Of a DNA stretch of 64,000 nt, positions 44,965 to 55,044 are shown piece by piece. Numbering within the stretch: the stretch's first letter is position 1; each line of letters begins with the position of its first letter. The position numbers and the translations under genes are program-made. This DNA is from Ralstonia sp. RRA (GTDB taxonomy: Bacteria; Pseudomonadota; Gammaproteobacteria; Burkholderiales; Burkholderiaceae): the NCBI RefSeq assembly GCF_037023145.1, contig NZ_CP146091.1, positions 992,001 to 1,056,000 on the forward strand, read 5' to 3'. The notes beneath the pieces were generated by a model that was given only the letters and a program-made list of their open reading frames with translations, was not told the origin of the DNA and did no database searches.

Positions 44965-46431
44965 ATGTCTTCCGCTCGTCGGGCCGGCCAGTATGACGCG
45001 CTGCGGCGCCAGCCCTTGTGGCAGTTGTTGGCCGCCGACAACGCGCCACAAGTTCTGGCAATTCTCGAGAATCTCTGGCTTGAGCAAGAGCGCACCTTGT
45101 TGAGCTCAATTGCCCAAGAGCGGCTCACGCGTGAACTGACTCGTTTGCGTGAGGAGGGGTACAACTTGCCCCAGACTGCGCAGTCCTACTTGTACGAGTG
45201 GCTCAAGCATGGCTGGTTGGAGCGGCGTTTGCGAGTGGGTTCCTCCGAGGAAGAGTACGAACTCTCCGCGCCGGCAGTGCAGGCTCTGCGGTTTGCTCAG
45301 AACCAATTGAAGCCTCGCAATACCGCCACAGAAAGCCGGTTGACCAGCGTGATTGAGCAAGTCAGCCACTTGGCCGAAGAGACCAACAACAATCCGGAGG
45401 CCCGCCTGGCACGGTTGCTTGCCGAGCGTGAGCGCTTGGACAAAGAAATCGAGCAAACTCGAGCGGGACACATCAAGACGTTAACTTCGGACCAAGCACT
45501 TGAGCGTGCTCGGGAAATCATTTCACTGGTTGAGGACCTAGCGGTGGACTTTCACCGCGTTCGGGATGGCTTCGACAAGCTCAACCGTCAGCTTCGTACC
45601 GACATCCTGCAATACGATGAGTCGCGTAGCCGCGTACTCGAAGCCTTGTTCAACGGCGTTGACCTCATTGCGGAGAGCGAAGAAGGCAAGACCTTCAACG
45701 CCTTCTGGCGTCTGCTGACAGACAATGCCCAATCCGCCACGCTGCTGGACGCCTTGGATGAAGTGTTGAGTCGGCCATTTGCTCGCCGACTAGACCCGGA
45801 AGAGCGCAAGTTCCTGCACCGTCTAACCGACCGGCTGATGACCGAAGGTAGCCTGATTCATGAGGTGCAGACGCAGTTTGCCCGGAGCTTGCGCACATTT
45901 GTCCAGAGTCGCGAGTTCCAGGAGCAACGCCGCTTGCAGACAGTGCTCAAGCAGGCGCAACAAGCTGCGCTCGGAGCCAGAGACACTGTTTCTCTGGTGA
46001 GGCCGTTACCGTTCCATTTGACGTTGACTGTGGCTGAGTTTTCGTCAGCGGGACAGCTTACGTTGCACGACCCTGAATTACATGCGCCGCCAACGGTGGT
46101 GACGCAGGTCGAGCTACCTCCGCTGGATTTGAGCCAAATCGACGAGATGGTACGGCAGTCGGACATAGATTTCCCCCAGCTCAAGCGCAACTTGTTGGAG
46201 CTGCTGCGGCATCGGTCTCAGGTTTCGGTCGGAGAAGTCTTAACCATCTATCCGGCTACGCAAGGCTTGGGCTCCGTGATTGGTTATGTGGCTTTGGCCT
46301 TGAACAACGGTGATGCTGGACCGGCAGAACAAAAGGAAACCGTGTTCTGGACCGACCGTCAGGGGTCGATTTGCAAAGCGGCTCTTCCTCTTTTCTATTT
46401 CGTAAAGGAGCGGGCAAGTGAGCTTCGCTGA
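44965..46431 (+). CDS. jetA: Wadjet component JetA (DUF3375)
   Basis: 488 residues beginning SSARRAGQYDALRRQPLWQL, with a winged-helix N-terminal region (QSYLYEWLKHGWLERRLRVG) and a long coiled coil with RLARLLAERERLDKEIEQTR. DUF3375 is the kleisin-type subunit of the SMC-like Wadjet complex, which finds and cuts circular plasmid DNA. The stop overlaps the JetB start by 14 bases. Confidence 0.92.
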   Translation: MSSARRAGQYDALRRQPLWQLLAADNAPQVLAILENLWLEQERTLLSSIAQERLTRELTRLREEGYNLPQTAQSYLYEWLKHGWLERRLRVGSSEEEYELSAPAVQALRFAQNQLKPRNTATESRLTSVIEQVSHLAEETNNNPEARLARLLAERERLDKEIEQTRAGHIKTLTSDQALERAREIISLVEDLAVDFHRVRDGFDKLNRQLRTDILQYDESRSRVLEALFNGVDLIAESEEGKTFNAFWRLLTDNAQSATLLDALDEVLSRPFARRLDPEERKFLHRLTDRLMTEGSLIHEVQTQFARSLRTFVQSREFQEQRRLQTVLKQAQQAALGARDTVSLVRPLPFHLTLTVAEFSSAGQLTLHDPELHAPPTVVTQVELPPLDLSQIDEMVRQSDIDFPQLKRNLLELLRHRSQVSVGEVLTIYPATQGLGSVIGYVALALNNGDAGPAEQKETVFWTDRQGSICKAALPLFYFVKERASELR

Positions 46432-47092
46432 CTCCGATTCCCAAGCTATGCTGCCAGGTTCGGTCCCGGTCTTGTTTGAGGACGACCAGGGCCAGCTGCT
46501 GTTCGAGGCGCGCAAGGTGCTCGTCAACCTGCTGAAGGGTCCGCTGCTGGATGGCTCTCGAACACCCGACCAATGGGCCGTGCTCGTCCGCGATGAGGCG
46601 TTGTTGCGTGCGCGGCTGCATGAACTGTTCCTAGAGCTGGTGCTGGACCCACTTAACAAGGTGGCGTTCACTCGACCAGTGGATGCGGAAGAGCTTGAAG
46701 CACCTTCCTTGCTGCGGGTGCGCGCTCTCACCTTCCTCGATTCGGTCTTGCTGCTGTACCTTCGCCAGCAATTGCTTGAAGCTGAAGGGCAGGGCGTCCG
46801 TGCTGCGGTTTCGTTGGCCGACATGGCGGCGGCTTTGAGCGTCTATGAAAGTCATCAGAACACGGACCATGTCACCTTCGTCAAACGAGTCGGTGCCGCC
46901 ATTGAGCGGGTCAAAGACATGCATCTGTTGAAGAAGCTGACGGATGACCGATTCGAGATTTCTCCGGTATTGCGTCTGATTTTTACCGCAGAGACGATTC
47001 AGGCGCTTGGAGCCGTGTATCGCTCCCTAGTTGAGGGGAAGGGCGCCTCGGCGGAAGGCAACAATACTGGCGCCGAAGAAGCGCAAGCATGA
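46418..47092 (+). CDS. jetB: Wadjet component JetB (DUF4194)
   Basis: 224 residues from GTG 46418 behind AAGGAGCG. The central winged-helix region has RVRALTFLDSVLLLYLRQQL and RVKDMHLLKKLTDDRFEISP, near residues 97-180, typical of the kite-type subunit. It overlaps JetC by 4 bases. The four genes are coupled and should be made together. Confidence 0.9.
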   Translation: MSFADSDSQAMLPGSVPVLFEDDQGQLLFEARKVLVNLLKGPLLDGSRTPDQWAVLVRDEALLRARLHELFLELVLDPLNKVAFTRPVDAEELEAPSLLRVRALTFLDSVLLLYLRQQLLEAEGQGVRAAVSLADMAAALSVYESHQNTDHVTFVKRVGAAIERVKDMHLLKKLTDDRFEISPVLRLIFTAETIQALGAVYRSLVEGKGASAEGNNTGAEEAQA

Positions 47093-50000
47093 TGGCAACA
47101 CAGGCCACGATTGATTTCGACGCGGGCTTACCGAAGGATGAGCCGCAATTTCTGCTGACGCGTATCCAACTGCAGAACTGGGGTACGTTTTCGGGGCGCT
47201 ATAGCATTGACGTTCCAGCAGAAGGCATGCTTCTGACGGGGAACTCAGGTTCAGGGAAGTCGACCATCCTAGATGCACATGCTGCCTTGATGACGCGCCC
47301 CAAGTGGGTGGACTTCAACGTGGCGGCACGGGAAGGTGACCGTAGCACACGCGACCGCAATTTGATGTCATACCTGCGAGGTGCTTGGAGCGAGCAAACT
47401 GGCGACGAAGGCGACGCCGTGGTTCAGTACCTGCGCAAAGAAACTACGTGGTCTGTCCTGGCTGAAACCTATCGGTCGGATACCGGTGCGGTTGTGACCG
47501 TCGCACAGGTGCTTTGGGTTCGAGGTAAGTCGACGACTCCGACTGACGTGCGGCGACGCTACCTGTTGTTGGAGCGCGCTTTGGATTTAGGCGAGCTGGA
47601 TGCGTTCGCACAGTCAGATTTTGATGTGCGGCTGCTCAAACGCACCATTCCAGAGCTGAACGTCCAAGAGGACTTTGCCCCGTATGAGGAGCGCTTCCGG
47701 CGCTTGTTAGGTATTGACCATTCTACGGCGATGCGTTTGCTGCATAAGACCCAGTCGCTCAAAAACGTGGGGGACCTCAATGCGTTCCTGCGCGAGTACA
47801 TGCTGCAAGAGCCAGAAACCTTTGCTCTGGCGGAGAAATTGGTTGATGGCTTCAACGAACTGAACGAAGCGCATCGAGCCGTGGTTACCGCGCGTGACCA
47901 GCAAGCCGTGCTGGAGCCGGCTAGCGAAGCCCATGAGCAGTTGCTGGCAGCGGAAAAATCGTTACGAGAGTTGGGGGTGTTGAGCCTTCATATCGAGCCC
48001 TACGTCGTTCAATGCAAAGAAACACTGCTTGAGAGTGCGATTGAGTCTGCCAAAACTAGGCGGGCCGGCTTGGAGACCGAGCTTAAGCAGAAAACTCAGA
48101 AGGAAGAGGACGCCCAACGGTATTTGGGCTTGTTGCGCGAGAAGCGTAACGACCAAGGCGGCCGCATTTTGGAGCAGTTGCAAGCAGACCTGAAGCAGGC
48201 GGAGCGGCAGCGTACGCATCGAACCGAGAAGCGCGAGCAGGTACAACAGCATTGGCAAGTGCTGGGCTGGGCAGCGCCAACTACAGGCATCGCGTTTGTT
48301 GAGTTGCAGCAGCGAGCACAGGTCCACCTGGAGACCCTGACTGCCAAACAGGAGACGTTGTCGGAGGAGCGCGACGGTCTCAAGCGTCAGCAGCATCGGC
48401 TCGGCGAAGAATTGCAGACGTTGCGACGTGAGGTCGAAGTGATGGAGACGAAACGCTCCAACATCCCCTCAATGCTGTTGACAACTCGAGAAACGCTGGC
48501 CAAGGCCATTGACGTCGAAGAGCACGACCTTCCGTTTGCAGGGGAACTGCTGGAAGTAAAGGCCTCCGACCGAGAATGGCGAGGCGCCATCGAACGTGTG
48601 TTGAACGGTTTCGCGCAGTCTTTGCTGGTCGACGAGAAGCACTATCACAAGGTCTCGCAGTACGTGAACCAGACTCGGATTGACCATCGGCTGGTCTACC
48701 TGCGTATGACGCCTCATGCTAATACGCCGGTTCGGCCGGAAGCTGAGTCGCTGTATCACAAGCTGGAGTTTGCCAAGAACGCGTCGCAGACGGGGTGGGT
48801 TAAGGAAGAGCTGATTGCCCGATTCAACTACCTCTGTGCGGACAATCTGGACGTATTTCGCCAGGCGACCCGTGCAGTTACGCGAGAAGGGCAAATCAAG
48901 CATAACGCAAGTCGCCACGAGAAGAACGACCGGTTTTCTGTGAACGATTCACGGCAATGGGTTCTTGGCTTCGATAACAGCGCGAAAATCGCCTTGCTGA
49001 AGGAGGACGCCCAGCAGATTGCGCTCCAACTGGTTGAGGTGGACGCCAACGTCAAGCAGTTGGAAAGCTCCCGCCGAGATTTCGATGACCAGGTACGTCA
49101 TGCGCAGGCTTTGCAGTACTTCCAGTGGGATGACATCGACGTGGCTTCGATGCTGGCCTTGATATCGACTCTGCAGAAGCAATTCGAAGCAGAGAAGGCG
49201 GCGCGCCCCAACCTTGAGCAGATTAACGCGGACATCGTTCAACAGGACCGAGTTTGTCGACAATTGCTTGATGACATTGGCGCTATCAAGGGCAAGTTGC
49301 ATACCGCGAACGCTGAAGTGGACGGGTTGCAGCTGGCGTTGGAGAACCTCTCATCGGCGATGTTGGCCACGGAGTTGCCGAACGCCATGAAAGTCGAGCT
49401 GGAGGCGCGTTTTGACGCTGTTGGGAAGGCTTTGACGCTGGAGACCCTCCCCGAAATTCACCGTTTGGCGGATAAGCAACTGGAGAAGGAGCGCAGCCAG
49501 CTTGAAAGTCACCGTACTACGCAGAAGACCTTCATTGAGGCACAGTTTGGACACTTTGTGCGGGAGTGGCCTGCCGAAGCCGGCGGGCTCGATGCAACGC
49601 TGGCTAGCGCAGAAGACTTCTTCCATAAGCTGCGCAAAATCGTTGAGGATGGGCTGCCTCGCTATGTGGAGCGCTTCCGTACCCTATTGCGCGAACACAG
49701 CGACCAGAACTTGACGCTGCTGGCGACAAAACTGGACCAGGAGCGGAAGGCCATTCGCGAGGGAATGGAGCTTGTCAATGTGAGTCTTGCGACAGCCCCG
49801 TTTAACCCCGGAACGCACTTGGTAATTGATACGGAAGACCGTCAGCTTGAAGACGTGCGCCAGCTCAAGCAAGATTTGCGCGATGCGTTGAGCCATGCGT
49901 TCGATGGTGCGCAGGATGAGGACGAGCAACGGTTCCAAAAGCTGAATGTGCTGGTGAAGCGGTTGTCGAGTTCTGAGACGGTGGACCGTAATTGGCGAAA

Positions 50001-50469
50001 TCTGGTGCTCGATGTGCGCCAGCATGTGGATTTCATTGCCCGGGAAATGGATGCGGACGGTGTGGAGGTTGAGCGGTATCGAGGCGGCTCGGGCAAGTCT
50101 GGCGGCCAGCGTCAAAAATTGACGTCCACCTGCTTGGCAGCAGCGTTGCGTTACCAGTTGGGTGGTCGCGACCGAGCGAAGCCGCAATTTGCCACGGTCG
50201 TGATGGATGAGGCGTTCGATAAGGCGGACGCGGCATTCACGGAAGCTGCCATGAATATCTTCAAGACGTTTGGCTTTCAGATGGTCATTGCGACCCCGCT
50301 GAAGTCGGTCATGACCCTGGAGCCCTTTATCGGCGGGGCCTGCTTTGTGGACATCAGCGACCGTAAGTTCTCCCGGGTCACGCTCATTCCATATGACCGT
50401 CAGGAGAAAAAGCTCCTGCTGAAATCCGATGTTACCTCTGAGGCCGCGAATGAAGTTATTGCTGCCTGA
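47089..50469 (+). CDS. jetC: Wadjet component JetC (SMC-like ATPase)
   Basis: 1,126 residues. Walker A GNSGSGKST at 51-59 follows IQLQNWGTFSGRYSIDVPAE. Long coiled coils fill about 300-500 and 650-950 around a hinge-like region (about 490-600). The ABC signature GGSGKSGGQRQKL is near 998 and Walker B with VVMDEAFDKADAAF near 1038. It is the motor of the plasmid-cutting complex. Length and motifs are complete. Confidence 0.95.
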   Translation: MMATQATIDFDAGLPKDEPQFLLTRIQLQNWGTFSGRYSIDVPAEGMLLTGNSGSGKSTILDAHAALMTRPKWVDFNVAAREGDRSTRDRNLMSYLRGAWSEQTGDEGDAVVQYLRKETTWSVLAETYRSDTGAVVTVAQVLWVRGKSTTPTDVRRRYLLLERALDLGELDAFAQSDFDVRLLKRTIPELNVQEDFAPYEERFRRLLGIDHSTAMRLLHKTQSLKNVGDLNAFLREYMLQEPETFALAEKLVDGFNELNEAHRAVVTARDQQAVLEPASEAHEQLLAAEKSLRELGVLSLHIEPYVVQCKETLLESAIESAKTRRAGLETELKQKTQKEEDAQRYLGLLREKRNDQGGRILEQLQADLKQAERQRTHRTEKREQVQQHWQVLGWAAPTTGIAFVELQQRAQVHLETLTAKQETLSEERDGLKRQQHRLGEELQTLRREVEVMETKRSNIPSMLLTTRETLAKAIDVEEHDLPFAGELLEVKASDREWRGAIERVLNGFAQSLLVDEKHYHKVSQYVNQTRIDHRLVYLRMTPHANTPVRPEAESLYHKLEFAKNASQTGWVKEELIARFNYLCADNLDVFRQATRAVTREGQIKHNASRHEKNDRFSVNDSRQWVLGFDNSAKIALLKEDAQQIALQLVEVDANVKQLESSRRDFDDQVRHAQALQYFQWDDIDVASMLALISTLQKQFEAEKAARPNLEQINADIVQQDRVCRQLLDDIGAIKGKLHTANAEVDGLQLALENLSSAMLATELPNAMKVELEARFDAVGKALTLETLPEIHRLADKQLEKERSQLESHRTTQKTFIEAQFGHFVREWPAEAGGLDATLASAEDFFHKLRKIVEDGLPRYVERFRTLLREHSDQNLTLLATKLDQERKAIREGMELVNVSLATAPFNPGTHLVIDTEDRQLEDVRQLKQDLRDALSHAFDGAQDEDEQRFQKLNVLVKRLSSSETVDRNWRNLVLDVRQHVDFIAREMDADGVEVERYRGGSGKSGGQRQKLTSTCLAAALRYQLGGRDRAKPQFATVVMDEAFDKADAAFTEAAMNIFKTFGFQMVIATPLKSVMTLEPFIGGACFVDISDRKFSRVTLIPYDRQEKKLLLKSDVTSEAANEVIAA

Positions 50470-51640
50470 GGCCCTGCGCACTCAGTTGCGCAAAACGTAT
50501 GAACGGCATCGTGCGAGCTGGCTAGCGGGACAAGGGTCCTGGCCACAATGCCTGCCGTTAGGTACGGCTACTGAGAAGGAGGCAGCCCAGGACATCGCTA
50601 GTGTGCGGTGCTGGTGTGAATCGTGGCGAGGCTGGCAGGGCTTTGGGCAAGTTGGCTGGGTCGAACGGCAGTGGCTTCGGTTGGGCACTCAAAATCTACC
50701 CGAACAGGTGACGTGGACCGAGCCGGAGATGGTCGCACATGACGCTGACGAGGGAGCGGGGTGGCGGCGTGCGCGTGCCTGTTTCGAGACATTGGTTGCT
50801 ACCTGGCCAGCCCTTTCCGGAAGCGTGCCCGTAGCCCGGCTCTGTATTGAATTGGCGGAGTATGAGTCGACAGATTTCGCTCGGCTCATTCAGGTACTGA
50901 GCTGGCTATTGGAGAACCCCGCCTCCAATCTATTGTTGAGGCAGTTGCCTATCAACGATGTAGATACCAAGTGGGTAGAGAATCGCAAGGGGATGGTTGC
51001 GGCACTGCTCAGGCTTTTGCGGCCGGAGACTGCTCTCGAGACCGATTTCCACACGTTGTGTGGCTTGCGTAAGGCACCGGCTCAGATACGCGTACGTGTA
51101 CTGTGTCCCATTCTTCGCGGAAAAATTGGTGGACTGTCTGACTTGGAAGTGCCTGTGGAGGACCTGGTGGCACTCAAATGGCAACCCGAAACGCTGCTTA
51201 TCGTGGAAAACCTGGCGACAGGTCTTGCGTTACCGGAGCTGCAGGGTACGGTTGCGGTGATGAAGCTTGGAAATGCAGTGTCGCTGCTGGAGCCCTTTTC
51301 TTGGGTGCCCCAAGACCGAGTTTTCTACTGGGGTGACTTGGACACGCACGGCTTGGCTATCCTTGCGCGGGCGCGACAGGTGTTCCCGCAATTGCGCTCG
51401 GTGCTAATGGACGAGGTGACGTTGCGGGCCTGGCCGCAGTTTTGGACGCAAGAGAAAAGTCAGGCGTCTTTGCAAGCGCTTCCGGAACTGACAGTAGAAG
51501 AACGCGCGGTCTATGACGGGCTCCACCAGAACCGTTGGGGCGAGTGCCTGCGCTTGGAGCAGGAGCGGATTCCTTGGGTCATTGCAGAACAATGCTTGCG
51601 CGAGGCATTGAACGGTGTCTGTTTCAACTCGTCAAGATAG
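50450..51640 (+). CDS. jetD: Wadjet component JetD (DUF2220/Toprim nuclease)
   Basis: 396 residues from ATG 50450, which overlaps JetC by 20 bases; an upstream start would repeat coding of JetC. The C-terminal Toprim domain includes VFYWGDLDTHGLAILARARQ near residue 290, with the DxD metal site. JetD cleaves the DNA held by JetABC. The N-terminal part matches the DUF3322 arm. All four Jet genes are intact, so the system looks functional. Confidence 0.93.
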   Translation: MKLLLPEALRTQLRKTYERHRASWLAGQGSWPQCLPLGTATEKEAAQDIASVRCWCESWRGWQGFGQVGWVERQWLRLGTQNLPEQVTWTEPEMVAHDADEGAGWRRARACFETLVATWPALSGSVPVARLCIELAEYESTDFARLIQVLSWLLENPASNLLLRQLPINDVDTKWVENRKGMVAALLRLLRPETALETDFHTLCGLRKAPAQIRVRVLCPILRGKIGGLSDLEVPVEDLVALKWQPETLLIVENLATGLALPELQGTVAVMKLGNAVSLLEPFSWVPQDRVFYWGDLDTHGLAILARARQVFPQLRSVLMDEVTLRAWPQFWTQEKSQASLQALPELTVEERAVYDGLHQNRWGECLRLEQERIPWVIAEQCLREALNGVCFNSSR

Positions 51641-51695
51641 CTGGAACGTAGCTATGCGTCACGCCGCTGGCGAGTCCATCAGGAATGACCTTCCC

Positions 51696-51733
51696 CAGCC
51701 GCGACAGGTTGCTGCTACATGTAGCGACTGGGG
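51696..51733. terminator. Hairpin between JetD and the H-NS gene
   Basis: CCCCAG-C-CGC pairs with GCG-A-CTGGGG. The two genes are convergent and lie on either side. There is no strong T run, so the role is likely but not certain. Confidence 0.5.
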
Positions 51734-51742
51734 AGCAGCGGG

Positions 51743-52033
51743 CTACTTAATCAGAAATCGGTCGCGGTTTTTCCCCTCAATCCATGCCGGCGCGCGACCA
51801 CGGCCGGACCAAGTCACGCCGGTTTTAGGGTCCATGTATTTGGCTGCAACTGTCTTCTTGCCAGCCTTTTTCTTGCTTTTGGATGTCAGTCCGATGTCCT
51901 CTGCAGTCAAGCCATACTCAAGCACGATTTGACGCGTCTGAGCGATGACTGCCTCGAGTTCCGCCACTCGCGCGGTCTCGAGCTGCTCCTCCAGCTTTGC
52001 CTTCTGAGCCAGAAGGTCTTTGTATGTCGCCAC
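51743..52033 (-). CDS. H-NS family nucleoid protein (short form)
   Basis: 96 residues. The N-terminal coiled coil (KDLLAQKAKLEEQLETARVA) gives oligomers and the C-terminal YMDPKTGVTWSGRGRAPAWI is the DNA-binding signature, with the RGR-type loop that touches the minor groove. Related island-borne copies silence AT-rich incoming genes. It lies between Wadjet and the DUF262 gene and is divergent from the latter. Confidence 0.92.
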   Translation of the reverse strand: MATYKDLLAQKAKLEEQLETARVAELEAVIAQTRQIVLEYGLTAEDIGLTSKSKKKAGKKTVAAKYMDPKTGVTWSGRGRAPAWIEGKNRDRFLIK

Positions 52034-52226
52034 AGGGTTCTCCTAGGTTTGTCGTGCGACGAGAGTAATGCAAGAACTAGCGGCTGTGTGGCCTTGTGTC
52101 CAGTAGAACCCACATCCATCATGCGTATCCGCGAGAAAGTCGATGCAACCTCGCAGAAGTGTTACTGCCAGCTTCCTGAGCGCCTAGTTCAGGTGCAAAA
52201 TGCAACCAACAAGAAATGGGGGGGAT

Positions 52227-54086
52227 ATGAACGGTGCATTGCCGAGCACGAGCAGCCAGCTTGATGGGCTCGCGGTATTCGGTGCCACACGCGCACTGGA
52301 TAAGACGAGCGAATTTGCCAATCGCATCCTGCCGCAAGACCTTACGATTAGTAAATTTCTGAGCAACCTGCGCGAACGTAAGTACCAAATCCCAACCTTC
52401 CAGCGGGATGTCGTATGGCAACCGGAGAACGTCAAGAAGCTCTGGGACAGCCTCTACAAGTTCTACCCCTTGGGCAGCCTGCTGGTCTGGCGCACGAACA
52501 TCTACCTGCACAGCCACCGGGAAATCGGTGGCCACGTAATAGAGTCGCCGGCGAAACTCTCCGAATACCACTACCTGCTCGATGGCCAACAGCGAACGAC
52601 CGCGCTGTTCACCTCCATTTTTGGCGGCAAGATTGCCAACCGAGAAGGCTTCGACCCAACCCTCTTTGTTGACCTATCGGTAGAAAGCACGGGCGACACG
52701 GATGACGAGACCTATCGACAACGCTTCCTCTTCCCGGAAGAAATTGTCCGAAGCGAAGAGCTCATGCAAGGAGTCAAAGAGTTTCGCGTGGTGAAGCTGC
52801 AACGCATCCTGGAGCACTACGGCCAGGTGGAGGCTGAGCTTGAGAGCCGCAATGTCAAGTACGAGCACCCGATGCGCCAGCACCTGCGGCGCTTTCTCGC
52901 TATTTTTGGCAGTTACCGGCTCTCACTTATCGAGCTCAATGGCATCCAGGTCTCCGAGGTGTGCCAGATTTTTGAGCGTGTGAACAAGGAAGGCCAGCCG
53001 CTGAGCATCTTCGATATTGTTGTTGCGAAGACGTACCGCCCGGCAGACGCACAAACGCCGGCGTTTTATCTGCGCGAACTGTTCGACAATTTCCGCGACG
53101 GTCCCTCAATGCTTGCGAGCGAGTACCGGCACCTTGATGACAACGACTATCTGCAGATGCTGGCCGTGCTGGTGCGTCGCCAGTTTCCGGATTGCGGCGT
53201 GGACAACATTACGGAACGCTACCTGAGTCAGCTGCAGGCCAAGCATATTGAGGCCATCTGGAAAGACGCGACTGAAGCGTTCCGCAACACCTTCAAGTTC
53301 CTGCACCAGACACTGAATCTGATTGGCCCGGGACTTGTGCCCTTCCGCTATTTGTACATGGTACTGGCGGCCTACTTCTTCCGTCGCAAGCAACCTGACT
53401 ATGCGCTGCTCAAGCGGTATTTTTGGACGGTCGCCTTCCATCAGAAGGACCTGCTAACGAGCACCTCGCAAATGTGGGCACACATTCGAGAGCTCACCGG
53501 CGAGAAACCGATTGATAGCTTTAAGGTCCTTGACCTTGATAGGGCAAACCTGCGCACGGCGAGCTACAACTCGAAGTCGCGCCTGTACCGCGCCGTAGTG
53601 GGCTTCTATGCAAGCCACGAACCCCTGAACTGGGAGGCGCCATATGCCAAGGTGCTGACAACGGCCTACTACCAAGCTACCGACAAACCGAATCTGCACC
53701 ACATTTTCCCGCGCAATTTCGTCGAAAATGCAGCGGGCGGTGCCGAATTGCTCGGCAAGGACCGGGTCGACAGCCTGATGAACATCGCCTACCTGACACA
53801 GCTCACGAATCTGGTCATCAGTGACCAGAACCCGGTTGACTATCTGAAGCCATTTGTCGAGGCCGCAGGATTCGACCAGGTGTTGGAAAGCCACTTGCTT
53901 GGCCCAGAGGTGAAGGAGCTGGCAGAACTCACGAAATTGCCGCCAAACGCACTCGTGCACTTCATCGAGTCACGCGCCACACGAGTCATTAACCGGCTCA
54001 TCGCATTGGGCATCGACGTTCGTGTCGTGGATAGCGAGCACCCAAATGTTGGGGCTGCCGACAAGGTTGCTCCCTTGTATGCGTAG
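52227..54086 (+). CDS. DUF262-DUF1524 protein, fused GmrSD-type restriction enzyme
   Basis: 619 residues from ATG 52227 behind GGGGGGAT. The N-terminal domain has IPTFQRDVVWQ and LLDGQQRTTALF near residue 119, the DGQQR nucleotide motif. The C-terminal domain carries NLHHIFPRNF near 491, the HNH-type motif of DUF1524. In known GmrSD and related enzymes this cuts modified phage DNA using nucleotide hydrolysis. The protein appears complete and single-gene. Confidence 0.92.
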   Translation: MNGALPSTSSQLDGLAVFGATRALDKTSEFANRILPQDLTISKFLSNLRERKYQIPTFQRDVVWQPENVKKLWDSLYKFYPLGSLLVWRTNIYLHSHREIGGHVIESPAKLSEYHYLLDGQQRTTALFTSIFGGKIANREGFDPTLFVDLSVESTGDTDDETYRQRFLFPEEIVRSEELMQGVKEFRVVKLQRILEHYGQVEAELESRNVKYEHPMRQHLRRFLAIFGSYRLSLIELNGIQVSEVCQIFERVNKEGQPLSIFDIVVAKTYRPADAQTPAFYLRELFDNFRDGPSMLASEYRHLDDNDYLQMLAVLVRRQFPDCGVDNITERYLSQLQAKHIEAIWKDATEAFRNTFKFLHQTLNLIGPGLVPFRYLYMVLAAYFFRRKQPDYALLKRYFWTVAFHQKDLLTSTSQMWAHIRELTGEKPIDSFKVLDLDRANLRTASYNSKSRLYRAVVGFYASHEPLNWEAPYAKVLTTAYYQATDKPNLHHIFPRNFVENAAGGAELLGKDRVDSLMNIAYLTQLTNLVISDQNPVDYLKPFVEAAGFDQVLESHLLGPEVKELAELTKLPPNALVHFIESRATRVINRLIALGIDVRVVDSEHPNVGAADKVAPLYA

Positions 54087-54196
54087 CGAGCCCCAGCGCC
54101 ACAATGCATGCTGGCACGCACGACCACAGACGCCAGCGCTCGGGGCCGAGGAACGCCAACTGTCAAGCAGAGCCAAGGCGTATAGTCGGCACAGCG

Positions 54197-55012
54197 TCAT
54201 TCGTCAGATAGGTGCCGCCAGCACTCCCCACGCCATTGCCTGGCCTCTTCGGCATCAATCAGACCTCGTTCAAGCAGCGTGTTGACATGGGCCGTGCTGA
54301 GTTCCCCGCCGTTCCGGAATGTGTCACGTGCGGCGTCGAGCAGCGCAGTCTCAATGCTGCCGTCGACGTGGATATGTTCCCTACGGGCCTCAGCCCGGAG
54401 GGCCGCGACGGCGGCTTGCAGCGACTCATCGCGCCAAAGAGCCTCCAGGCTATTGTTGGCAAATAAATAGTCATCTACTTCCCAGACTTCGAGCAGAGAC
54501 TCGTCCTCCAGACTGAACAAAATCTCCTCCAGGGCTTCTTCGGCGTCCTGGGCGTCATAATCAGGCCTACCGACATAGTTATTGCCGTCCCAGACGATTT
54601 TGACACCCTGGTACACCCTTCCCGCCAGAACCTGGAACTCTGCTGATTCGAGCAGGTCGGCCAGCGTCTCGCCAGTCGCCTCGGCTGGCACTCTGTAGCG
54701 TCGGGTTCGGCCGTGCGCAACGGCTTCGGGTACCGCGTTACCGATTTCGCGGTAATACCCGAAATCGACGCCGCCGCATTCGCAGTCGATTTCAATGTAC
54801 GCCGCCTGAGGATGCGTCTGACCGCAGTAACGGTGATATAGAGGGGCGCTCTCGCTACGCAACTCCTTGAGGTCACAGTTGAAATGCAGTACACGCTCTG
54901 GTGCCGCTCCAGAGCGTGCAGTTGATGTCATGTCGCTCAAAGAGTCCTCCTCACGATTGCTGGGGTGGGTTACGGTTGGGTCAGGTCGCATGGTTGAATC
55001 AGAGTTATTCAT
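54197..55012 (-). CDS. Unknown element-backbone protein, 271 residues
   Basis: Soluble, acidic protein. The middle holds a zinc-like Cys pair (IDCECGG), then YYREIGNAVPEAVAHGRTRR and a domain with DLLESAEFQVLAGRVYQGVK. The C-terminal part is charged. The N-terminal 35 residues are poorly ordered and the real start may be MTSTARSG at 54931. It follows the broken 80-codon gene on the same strand. I cannot name a family; such genes occur in integrative elements. Confidence 0.65.
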   Translation of the reverse strand: MNNSDSTMRPDPTVTHPSNREEDSLSDMTSTARSGAAPERVLHFNCDLKELRSESAPLYHRYCGQTHPQAAYIEIDCECGGVDFGYYREIGNAVPEAVAHGRTRRYRVPAEATGETLADLLESAEFQVLAGRVYQGVKIVWDGNNYVGRPDYDAQDAEEALEEILFSLEDESLLEVWEVDDYLFANNSLEALWRDESLQAAVAALRAEARREHIHVDGSIETALLDAARDTFRNGGELSTAHVNTLLERGLIDAEEARQWRGECWRHLSDE

Positions 55013-55044
55013 AGGTGGTTTGGTGATTTATTTGGCAAGCCAAT

